A stretch of DNA of 32,722 nucleotides from positions 1-32,722 of IMG/VR virus record IMGVR_UViG_3300033143_002584. One strand, given 5' to 3'. The stretch's first letter is position 1; each line of letters opens with the position of its first letter. Source of the stretch: a virus. The notes under the pieces were generated by a model that was not told the DNA's origin, searched no databases, and saw only the letters and a program-made list of their open reading frames with translations. This document shows positions 16,141-21,684 of the stretch, piece by piece. Made by a program: the position numbers and the translations under genes.

Positions 16141-16527
16141 TCACCTGTCTGCTATCTTGAGCACTAATCCCGTCGCCACCATACCACCCACAAAATAAGC
16201 GTATTTATGCCAGCTTGGTGTATGAGCTTCTTTATAGAGTTTAATTCTTTTGTCAGTATTAAGCTTTTGCTCTAAATAAAGACTATCTTTCTCTTCTAAC
16301 AAAAGCTTGTACATCTTTTTCTGGGTCTGTGTCTCGGCCAAGTGCTTTCTCTCCAATAGCGCCAGAGTATCCTCAGCCAGCTTTAAGTCAGTGAGCAGTT
16401 TTGCATTGGCTTCTAGGTTATAACAAACATAAGTCTCGCTATCTTTCTCCATAAAGGTGAACTTGCCTTTGCTATCAGCTTTTAAAGGTAGCAAAAACAT
16501 CAATAATATTAGTAGTTTAATCAACAT
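16141..16527 (-). CDS. Signal-peptide, coiled-coil and C-terminal membrane-anchor protein
   Basis: The product has 128 aa. I use ATG at 16527; a TTG two codons upstream is possible. Residues 1-20 form a hydrophobic signal sequence ('LIKLLILLMFLLPLKADS') with no lipobox Cys. Residues 40-95 form a coiled coil. Residues 105-122 are a transmembrane helix ('AYFVGGMVATGLVLKIAD') next to a Pro-Ser-Trp junction. This signal, coil and tail-anchor layout is common for phage proteins near lysis genes and resembles unimolecular spanins, except for the missing lipobox. It overlaps the upstream coiled-coil gene by 11 bases, so the two probably work together. Confidence 0.6.
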   Translation of the reverse strand: MLIKLLILLMFLLPLKADSKGKFTFMEKDSETYVCYNLEANAKLLTDLKLAEDTLALLERKHLAETQTQKKMYKLLLEEKDSLYLEQKLNTDKRIKLYKEAHTPSWHKYAYFVGGMVATGLVLKIADR

Positions 16528-16870
16528 AATCAATATCCAGTTGTTTCTTGATGTGTCTTTTTAATTCATCAGTGTCATAAGGATTGGTTAAGATAAAGCT
16601 ATCTCTCTCTTTATTCTCTTCCAGGACTTTGATTTCTTCTTGATAGTCTTCATCAATTTGAACAAGCTCTTCCTCGTGTTCGTTAATGATATCAAGCTCT
16701 TTTTGTCGAGATAGCCTTTCTGCTTCTAATAGTTTGGCTTTTAACTTCTCTTCTCGAATAACCAATTGAATCCTGTCGAATTTGTTATATTTCCTATTGG
16801 CTAACCACAAAAGTACGCCCAGTGCAGCTATAAAGGCTGTTTGAATATAGATGATTGCTTTTTTGAACAT
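16517..16870 (-). CDS. Membrane-anchored coiled-coil protein (i-spanin-like)
   Basis: The product has 117 aa. GGGAG precedes the ATG at 16870 by 7 bases; the longer in-frame start at 16894 overlaps the promoter. Residues 5-24 form a single N-terminal membrane helix ('IIYIQTAFIAALGVLLWLA'). Residues 30-95 are a Glu/Lys-rich coiled coil. This is the Rz-type inner-membrane spanin layout. The next gene, which overlaps it, encodes another exported coiled coil. The spanin role is inferred from topology and pairing, not from homology. Confidence 0.6.
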   Translation of the reverse strand: MFKKAIIYIQTAFIAALGVLLWLANRKYNKFDRIQLVIREEKLKAKLLEAERLSRQKELDIINEHEEELVQIDEDYQEEIKVLEENKERDSFILTNPYDTDELKRHIKKQLDIDYVD

Positions 16871-16892
16871 TTGATTCTCCCATGTTTGTCTC

Positions 16893-16920
16893 ATTCTAAA
16901 TATAGCTGGGTTGTTGTCAA
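16893..16920 (-). promoter_or_regulatory. Predicted sigma70 promoter of the coiled-coil gene pair
   Basis: Minus strand: -35 TTGACA (16915-16920), a 16-base spacer, -10 TAGAAT (16893-16898). A second TTGACA lies 10 bases further upstream (16925-16930). The leader begins near GAGACAAACATGGGAG, resembling the short GACA-to-AGGAG leaders of the other early genes. Confidence 0.6.
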
Positions 16921-16978
16921 AATACTGTCAAGAAAATGACACCTTGTTTTAAGCGACGCTAAGCCACGCTGAAGCTGA

Positions 16979-17057
16979 ATAGGTACTAGGAGGTGGGTAA
17001 GGGTGATTGAAGGGCTGTATGGCCCACTAGCGGGGCTCTATGGACACCTGAGAGGGG
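16979..17057 (+). repeat. Dispersed intergenic repeat, copy B
   Basis: ATAGGTACTAGGAGGTG (16979-16995) is an exact inverted copy of 2665-2681. It is followed by GGCCCACTAGCGGGG and CTCTATGG (17021-17043), aligned with copy C, and by GACACC and a final GGGG. It lies in the gene-free stretch between the promoter at 16.9 kb and the stop of the 84-aa gene. Confidence 0.65.
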
Positions 17058-17059
17058 TT

Positions 17060-17314
17060 TCATCTGATGAGGTAACTAAAGTATCCGCGTTCTGGGTCTG
17101 TCAGCTTAGCATTAGTCCACCCTTGCACTTCGAACTTGAATATGCCCCTATCATAGGTTGGATATAATGATTTGATCGTATGGACGTATGTCTCGTAAAC
17201 ATATCGTGTTTCTTTTACTAAAATATTAGCTTCTATAATATTCCTGCCCAGAAAATCTATTACTATATCATCTTTATAGAAATTATCCTGGGCTGCTTTG
17301 TAGACTGTTATCAT
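17060..17314 (-). CDS. Small conserved protein, paralogue of the 20822 gene
   Basis: The product has 84 aa. AGGAG lies 8 bases before the ATG at 17314; an in-frame start at 17344 overlaps the -10 region. It shares a pattern with the protein at 20822-21079: '(Y/R)xTYVHxxK.L.P....F.F.(V/I).GW' and then a Gly-Tyr or Tyr-Gly near the C-terminus. It is a small alpha/beta protein with no signal or membrane segment. Function is unknown. Two divergently expressed copies flank the control region, so it may be an early host-interaction protein. Confidence 0.65.
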   Translation of the reverse strand: MITVYKAAQDNFYKDDIVIDFLGRNIIEANILVKETRYVYETYVHTIKSLYPTYDRGIFKFEVQGWTNAKLTDPERGYFSYLIR

Positions 17315-17331
17315 GTTGTTCTCCTGTATCT

Positions 17332-17343
17332 TAATATAGTCCA
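17332..17343 (-). promoter_or_regulatory. -10 region shared with the small-RNA promoter
   Basis: The minus strand reads TGGACTATATTA, an exact inverted copy of 17708-17719 in the small-RNA promoter. The -35 position here (GGTTCC) is poor. It may be a repressor or activator site placed over two divergent start points. Confidence 0.45.
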
Positions 17344-17344
17344 A

Positions 17345-17689
17345 AATGGTCGGGCGGAACCTGTAGTTTGTATTTTTCCTGGGGAGGGGTGATTTATATT
17401 GAACCTTTCAAAGTGCCTGCGAAGCTATTTTAGGTCGTCTTAGGGAGCATTTGGCGTCTTGGTTTGTTCAAGAAAGCTGGCTTCAGTTATTTTGAGCTGT
17501 TTCAGAAATTTCTCTTTAAAAACAGGTGGTTAGAGCTAGAAAAATGTTCCACTTACTTCGTTTTGTCTTAAAGTATAAACATAACAAAGTGGAACAAATA
17601 AAGTGCTCCCGCAGGCACTCCGACACCCTCCCCAGAACCTATCACAATCTCGTGTTCCGCTCCGAGCAGAAAAAAAGTGTAAACAACTG
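17345..17689. other. Gene-free control region with inverted repeats (possible origin)
   Basis: No ORF with an SD is seen here. TGTTCCACTT (17545-17554) and AAGTGGAACA (17587-17596) are perfect inverted 10-mers around an AT-rich core, and a third related TGTTCC lies near 17653. AGTGCCTGCG (17412-17421) and CGCAGGCACT (17610-17619) are another perfect inverted 10-mer. Divergent genes, the initiator-type helicase downstream and AT-rich spacers make it a candidate replication origin and operator region. Confidence 0.45.
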
Positions 17690-17718
17690 TTGACAAACCA
17701 CAGTGAGTGGACTATATT
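17690..17718 (+). promoter_or_regulatory. Strong sigma70 promoter of the small RNA
   Basis: TTGACA (17690-17695), a 17-base spacer, TATATT (17713-17718). This is the best consensus promoter in the window. The predicted start is near 17725, only about 55 bases before a terminator, with no start codon or SD for a protein between them. Confidence 0.8.
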
Positions 17719-17724
17719 AGATAT

Positions 17725-17780
17725 ACGAGGTCTTGGTCGTCCTCCTTTCTAGTGTCCGGTGAAAGCCGGCACTTTTTTTT
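17725..17780 (+). ncRNA. Predicted antisense small RNA with anti-SD segment
   Basis: The transcript of about 55 nt is bounded by a consensus promoter and a hairpin with eight Ts. The segment CCTCCTTTCTAGTGTCC (17741-17757) has the reverse complement GGACACTAGAAAGGAGG. That matches all 14 bases of GGACATAGAAGGAG in two distant leaders (15260-15273 minus; 20382-20395 plus) with two single-base bulges, and GGACACAAGGAG (17824-17835) of the next gene with one 4-base bulge. All three sites contain the SD. It is probably a translational regulator or immunity RNA. A mere attenuated leader is the alternative. Confidence 0.6.
17750..17780 (+). terminator. Rho-independent terminator of the small RNA
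   Basis: AGTG(T)CCGG pairs with CCGGCACT around a T-GAAA-G loop, with one bulged T, followed by eight Ts (17773-17780). It lies 60 bases before the Cro-like gene, so read-through transcripts would be limited. Confidence 0.8.
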
Positions 17781-17840
17781 GCTTAAATGAGGAACTTTCT
17801 GTGGTAGCATACTATATATAACAGGACACAAGGAGACATC

Positions 17841-18041
17841 ATGAACGCAGTTGAACAATACAGAGAAGACCACGGTTATACATTTACAGAGCTTTGTAAG
17901 AAACTCGGTTTCACTGTAAAATATTACCACATGTTGAGAACTGGATACCGCCCAGTATCTTACAAGATCTGCTTCAAGATTCAGGAAGCTACAAATCGAG
18001 AGATTCTAGCTGAAGAAGTAGGACCGGAACTTTACTGGTAA
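17841..18041 (+). CDS. Cro-like helix-turn-helix protein
   Basis: The product has 66 aa. AAGGAG precedes the ATG by 5 bases. Residues 5-50 fit a small Cro/YdaS-type HTH: 'YTFTELCKKLGFTVKYYHMLRTGYRPVSYKICFKIQEAT', with a 'GYRPVS..IC..I' turn typical of the phage regulators that follow an immunity region. It is the first gene of the rightward early operon, just after the small RNA. It probably binds the control region to switch early transcription. Its SD can pair with the small RNA in cis or in trans. A TATATA (17814-17819) may be a nearby -10. Confidence 0.75.
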   Translation: MNAVEQYREDHGYTFTELCKKLGFTVKYYHMLRTGYRPVSYKICFKIQEATNREILAEEVGPELYW

Positions 18042-18071
18042 TAGAAACTAAAAACAAAAGGATTACGACCA

Positions 18072-19922
18072 ATGATCACACTAACAAAAAATGAATACCT
18101 CCCAGCACTAGCTCCCCGAGCTAACACTATCCTACTCCTTCGCGCCGGCCTTGGCACTGGAAAGAGTGAGGCAACCATTGATTTCATGAAGAACGTTAAA
18201 TCTTCAGTGTCAATAGTTCCAAGAATCAGTTTAACTCATGACATTCTCAGAAGAATTGAGGAAAAAGGTTTAGACGTTGGACACTACAAAAACGTCGATG
18301 ACTCAAATAAGCCTCACCAAGTATACTGCACACCCAGCCTTCATAAATACGAAGGTCAACCCGAACTAATTTTCATTGATGAGGTACAGACCATCTTTGG
18401 CGGCTTATACCTCATGGACAAGGTAATGGATGCATCTGAGTGTTCAAGGCTGTTGGAGACGCTTACACGGCTCGCTAAGACGGCGAAATACGTAGTGCTA
18501 GCTGATGCTCACATGACAGACACGACGATTGAGCAAATTAAAGATGTATTTGGCACTGAAATAAGGTTTTTAGATGCTGAAAAGCCTTCTGAACTCGTTT
18601 ACTCACACTCCAGCTCTGAGATTGAGGTTGGTTTGTACGCTGAATCATTAATCAGAAAAGGCAAGAAGCTCTTTGTACCTTGCACAACTCTTACAAAGAC
18701 AAAAACGTTATCTGATTTATGGAGAGGCCAATTCCCAGAGAAGAATATCTTGGTTCTCAATAGCGCCACATCCCCGAATTTAAAAAAGAGAGCTATGGCA
18801 AATCTCACCAAATATACTCGCGAGAACAACATCGATATCTTGATTGCCAGCCCTACAGTTTCATCTGGTGTATCACTAGATGGTCAATGGTTCCACGAGA
18901 CAGTAGGCTTTTGTCGCGCTGGCGGTGTTACAGCCCTAGAATTTCTTCAACAGTTGGGTCGTGTGCGCCATCCAATTGACGGTCGTGTCAGTTTTTATGT
19001 TGACGGTGGTGGCAAGAACAAGACTATGGTACTTCGTGAGATTGGAAAAGAGGTTAAGGCCACACCATTATATAACCTCGCATTCGGCGAAAAGAAGACA
19101 GATACGGACAGATTAGCCGATGTCACCTTTGTCCATAACAAATCTCAACAAAGAGCTTTAGGCGGCGACGGCTGCAGAATCGTTGAGCCACTACTAGAGC
19201 GTATTAATTCCTTTGAGTTAGGTTTTAAATTCACAGAAGATCATAAAAAAGCTCACACAAAGATGAGCAATGCCTCAAAAGCTTTTAGTAAAACTGTCAC
19301 GATTAATGAAATTATGGGAGCAAGGGTTATTAAATTTGACTACAACTTCCAGCCAACGACGAAAGAAGCCAAATTAGCTCACATGCGCTCCCTCATTCAG
19401 TATCGATATGGCAAAGTAACACTTGATACAATCAAAGATAGTCTGACTTACGCTGGTTGGGAGCAAACAACCCGAACAGCTTACCTATCATTAGGTCTAG
19501 ACGGTATCAAGAAAGCTGTTGATAAGAGCTGGGCTGACATGAAATACATTACTTGTGTCAGTGAAATCCCTAAATTCCAAGAAGAATTGTATGTTATTTG
19601 GAATCTTTTGGAATCTGCACACAGAAACCCCTTCCCAGGAGGAACCAATACTAGTGCCAGAGATGAGAGCGGTTACAAAAATGTTGTGAAATACTACAAG
19701 AAAAACAAAAAACTGCTTGACTCACTAGATCTTAAGATGACTAAGTCCATTCCGAGATACATTACCAAGATTTTAAAGAAACTTGGTATGAGTCAGAGTA
19801 GTAAAAAAGTAAGAATTGGCGATAAGCTCGTAAATACCTACCAACTTGATATGAAATCATTCGAAAAAAGAACTGACCTAGCTGAAAAAGCTATTGAAAA
19901 ACTAAAAGGAAAGAAACTATGA
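18072..19922 (+). CDS. Origin-binding-type superfamily 2 DNA helicase (replication initiator)
   Basis: The product has 616 aa. AAAAGGA precedes the ATG. Residues 26-32 form Walker A (G-L-G-T-G-K-S). 'VPRISLTH' (49-56) is motif Ia. D103-E-V-Q is motif II. 'ADAHMT' (near 148) is motif III. 'SPTVSSGVSLDG' (near 260) is motif V and 'QQLGRVRH' (near 300) is motif VI. This pattern resembles origin-binding helicases of the herpesvirus UL9 type found in some phages and plasmids. The C-terminal half (350-616) is basic and probably binds DNA. With no polymerase or primase-helicase in the genome, it is the likely initiator that opens the origin and recruits host enzymes. It overlaps the next gene by ATGA. 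Confidence 0.8.
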   Translation: MITLTKNEYLPALAPRANTILLLRAGLGTGKSEATIDFMKNVKSSVSIVPRISLTHDILRRIEEKGLDVGHYKNVDDSNKPHQVYCTPSLHKYEGQPELIFIDEVQTIFGGLYLMDKVMDASECSRLLETLTRLAKTAKYVVLADAHMTDTTIEQIKDVFGTEIRFLDAEKPSELVYSHSSSEIEVGLYAESLIRKGKKLFVPCTTLTKTKTLSDLWRGQFPEKNILVLNSATSPNLKKRAMANLTKYTRENNIDILIASPTVSSGVSLDGQWFHETVGFCRAGGVTALEFLQQLGRVRHPIDGRVSFYVDGGGKNKTMVLREIGKEVKATPLYNLAFGEKKTDTDRLADVTFVHNKSQQRALGGDGCRIVEPLLERINSFELGFKFTEDHKKAHTKMSNASKAFSKTVTINEIMGARVIKFDYNFQPTTKEAKLAHMRSLIQYRYGKVTLDTIKDSLTYAGWEQTTRTAYLSLGLDGIKKAVDKSWADMKYITCVSEIPKFQEELYVIWNLLESAHRNPFPGGTNTSARDESGYKNVVKYYKKNKKLLDSLDLKMTKSIPRYITKILKKLGMSQSSKKVRIGDKLVNTYQLDMKSFEKRTDLAEKAIEKLKGKKL

Positions 19923-20191
19923 ACATTATCTTCCCACTGACGAACGAATTTGGCAAACCTTTATCGAATAGAATTGAAAATACTGAAGCTATCTTAGAGA
20001 GTTTAGGTGTAGTCCTGAAGAAGAATATTGCAACACAGAAGCACGAAATCATTTGGCACAATAACAATTGGAAAGATTTGTTTACAGCAGTAATGATGAC
20101 TGCTGAGAAAAACAAATACAAACTGTCAATATCTCGCTACAAAATCCACATTGATTTTATATGCGGACAGAATGCGTATACTCCTCAGTAA
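19919..20191 (+). CDS. Stand-alone primase/VirE-type N-terminal domain protein
   Basis: The product has 90 aa. Its ATG overlaps the helicase stop (ATGA), so the two are translationally coupled. Residues 18-90 follow the N-terminal module of phage primase-helicase/VirE-domain proteins: 'ENTEAILESLGVVLKKN....HEI', a central helical part, then 'SISRYKIHIDFICGQNAYTP', where the family has 'L.....IA..N.Y.P' and then continues into an ATPase domain. Here it stops exactly at that point. The domain may be a helicase adaptor or DNA-binding partner. The family match is by eye and needs a profile search. Confidence 0.5.
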   Translation: MNIIFPLTNEFGKPLSNRIENTEAILESLGVVLKKNIATQKHEIIWHNNNWKDLFTAVMMTAEKNKYKLSISRYKIHIDFICGQNAYTPQ

Positions 20192-20341
20192 ATCTGCCAT
20201 CAAATCCCTCCCAATAACCCATAGGCGTCCATAGAGACCCCTACAGCGGCCTCGAACACCAACACCCAGCACATAGTATCAATTCAGTTTTCAATAGCCC
20301 TTAAAAGCTCTTGAAATTTATTTTTCACTTTTCTTGTACTT
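20192..20341 (-). repeat. Dispersed intergenic repeat, copy E, in a gene-free gap
   Basis: On the minus strand, 20224-20251 reads GGCCGCTGTAGGGG and then TCTCTATGGACGCC, aligned with copies B and C. Further upstream on that strand TTTTAAGGGCTATTGAA resembles the left part of copy C (TTTTAAGGCTATTGAA). The + strand is C-rich here and I see no ORF with an SD. Confidence 0.55.
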
Positions 20342-20395
20342 TTGAGTGCTTTTGACTTTTGAGTATGCTATTTAAGGTGTAGGACATAGAAGGAG
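20342..20395 (+). promoter_or_regulatory. Promoter and conserved leader of the HNH gene
   Basis: Two readings are possible: TTGAGT (20342-20347), 16 bases, TATGCT (20364-20369); or GTGCTT (20346-20351), 17 bases, TATTTA (20369-20374), which matches the HTH gene promoter at 15.3 kb. GTGTAGGACATAGAAGGAG (20377-20395) is identical to the leader at 15260-15278 and complementary to the predicted small RNA. Confidence 0.65.
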
Positions 20396-20400
20396 ACAAA

Positions 20401-20832
20401 ATGACCACTACAAACCAAAAAGACACCAAGCACTGCTCGGACTGCAAACAAGATCTACCGCTAGAAAATTTCAGCAAGAACCGAGCTAAAAAGGACGGCC
20501 TTCAAAATCAATGTAAAGTTTGTAATAATAACCGAAGGCTTGGTCGTAAAGAAGAAATTGCAAAGTACATGCGACTCTACCGCTTAAGGCCTCTGCAAGC
20601 TCACAAAATTAAATTTCGTAATGCTGCAGCCACTGCTCGTAATAAAGGATTGATTCTCGTAGAAGAGTGTGCTCACTGTGAGGCTACTGACGACCTACAG
20701 ATTCATCACCTGGACTACAGTGATGGTCAAGAGTTGAATGTTATTGTACTCTGCCGCCACTGCCATAAGAAAGAGCACAGAGTTGGACCAGCTATTCTAG
20801 TTCCTGCAAGGTTTTTAACTGATGATCATTAA
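20401..20832 (+). CDS. HNH endonuclease with N-terminal zinc ribbon
   Basis: The product has 143 aa. AGAAGGAG precedes the ATG. Residues 11-46 form a CxxC...CxxC zinc ribbon ('KHCSDC', 'NQCKVC') followed by a basic linker. Residues 95-130 form an HNH nuclease: C-A-H-C, then 'IHHLDY' (catalytic His pair), 'ELNVIVLC' (Asn) and 'RHCHKKEH' (last His). Such small HNH proteins act as homing, restriction-like or packaging-linked nucleases. It lies in the early region, not next to the terminase, so a role in host DNA attack or homing is more likely. The zinc ribbon is nearly duplicated in the protein at 21685. It overlaps the next gene by 11 bases. Confidence 0.8.
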   Translation: MTTTNQKDTKHCSDCKQDLPLENFSKNRAKKDGLQNQCKVCNNNRRLGRKEEIAKYMRLYRLRPLQAHKIKFRNAAATARNKGLILVEECAHCEATDDLQIHHLDYSDGQELNVIVLCRHCHKKEHRVGPAILVPARFLTDDH

Positions 20833-21079
20833 GAGTAAAGCTAGTGACCCTCTCGGAAAGAATGAACTATTGTTTGAGTTTATACGTCAAGAAATTAGAG
20901 ATATTTATATATTGATATCTGAGGACGAGAATCACTATCGCACGTATGTGCATCGGCCTAAAGAGCCCCTTCCGTTCAGCACCGTTGAGTTTAGTATTAA
21001 GGGTTGGCTTGGTAGAGAGAGTTGGTTAGGTGAATACGGCTTCACCCAGTACAAGATAGTTGACAACAAGGAATTTTAA
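20822..21079 (+). CDS. Small conserved protein, paralogue of the 17060 gene
   Basis: The product has 85 aa. The ATG lies within the 3' end of the HNH gene in another frame, with translational coupling. It shares the '(H)YRTYVH..KEPLP....EFSIKGW' pattern and the C-terminal 'GYGF..YKI' with the leftward 84-aa protein near 17.2 kb. No known domain is recognised. It is the second gene of the HNH operon. Function unknown. Confidence 0.65.
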   Translation: MIIKSKASDPLGKNELLFEFIRQEIRDIYILISEDENHYRTYVHRPKEPLPFSTVEFSIKGWLGRESWLGEYGFTQYKIVDNKEF

Positions 21080-21083
21080 GAAG

Positions 21084-21272
21084 ATGAATAATCTTATCCC
21101 AATGCTAGCCTCAGAATACATCACCGTCACAACCCAGGCTATTGGTGACATGATTAGAGTTGAAATAGCAGACCTAGGCGGACGTTTACTTTACAGTTAC
21201 GTTGTCGAAACAGACATCATCCACAAGTCACCGCCAATTAGACTCACAGGTGTACAGAATGGAAGTGTATAA
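21084..21272 (+). CDS. Small hypothetical protein
   Basis: The product has 62 aa. The ATG at 21084 lies 5 bases after the previous stop, with AAGGA 11 bases upstream. A TTG at 21060 is an alternative that would overlap the previous gene. The sequence is mixed beta ('YITVTTQAIGDMIRVEIADLGGRLLYSYVVE') with no signal or membrane segment. It overlaps the next gene by 14 bases. Function unknown. Confidence 0.5.
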   Translation: MNNLIPMLASEYITVTTQAIGDMIRVEIADLGGRLLYSYVVETDIIHKSPPIRLTGVQNGSV

Positions 21273-21570
21273 AATGTATAAGGCGTATAAGGCGTATAAG
21301 GCGTATAAAATGTACAAGGACACAGGAAGTAGAGAAGAAAGCTGTAAAAGAATTAACGACTCTGAATTAACTCCACTAGAGAAGAGATTAATGATCATGG
21401 CTAACGATTTAGAGATAGCTGATTTCCTGCCCTGGGTATTGATAAACACTGCTAAAAGAGGAGCAGTGATCGATGAATTGGCCCTAGCAGCCGCATATCT
21501 CAATGTTCATAAATACAACCTCATCAACCCAGAGACAATTCGCATCTTCAACTTACGACCCCCTCAGTAG
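21259..21570 (+). CDS. Protein with YK(A/M) tripeptide repeats
   Basis: The product has 103 aa. I choose the ATG at 21259, which lies inside the end of the previous gene and has a weak SD (ACAGG). Residues 4-19 consist of five tandem Tyr-Lys-Ala/Met triplets encoded by a 9-bp repeat. The remainder (about residues 30-100) is helical with 'LTPLEKRLMIMANDLEIADFLPWVL' and 'LALAAAYLNV'. No known domain is recognised. The cationic-aromatic repeat could bind nucleic acid or be a slippage-prone region. Confidence 0.55.
   Translation: MEVYKMYKAYKAYKAYKMYKDTGSREESCKRINDSELTPLEKRLMIMANDLEIADFLPWVLINTAKRGAVIDELALAAAYLNVHKYNLINPETIRIFNLRPPQ
21268..21312 (+). repeat. Five tandem 9-bp repeats
   Basis: The units are TATAAAATG, TATAAGGCG three times, then TATAAAATG, followed by a diverged TAC AAG GAC. 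They encode Tyr-Lys-Met / Tyr-Lys-Ala. Perfect identity of the central three units suggests recent expansion by replication slippage. Confidence 0.85.
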
Positions 21571-21625
21571 CCCACCCAGCAACTCTTCCACCGTTCAAAG
21601 TTTATTTCAGAAAGAGTGACTTTTC

Positions 21626-21676
21626 TTGACTTTTCTTGTTTGACTGGTATACTTATACTGAGAGACATGAACAGGA
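21626..21676 (+). promoter_or_regulatory. Sigma70 promoter and leader of the 224-aa gene
   Basis: TTGACT (21626-21631), a 16-base spacer, TATACT (21648-21653), with a second TATACT directly after (21654-21659). The leader that follows reads GAGAGACATGAACAGGAG, again a GACA followed by AGGAG but less complementary to the small RNA. Confidence 0.7.
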
Positions 21677-21684
21677 GAATTTAA

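Noticed and set aside
17712-17930. Leftward 72-aa ORF across the small RNA
   Set aside because: No SD; it overlaps a promoter, a terminator and the HTH gene with better evidence.
21228-21312. CRISPR-like array
   Set aside because: The units are 9 bp, tandem and in frame inside a coding sequence; there are no spacers. No CRISPR array was seen elsewhere.
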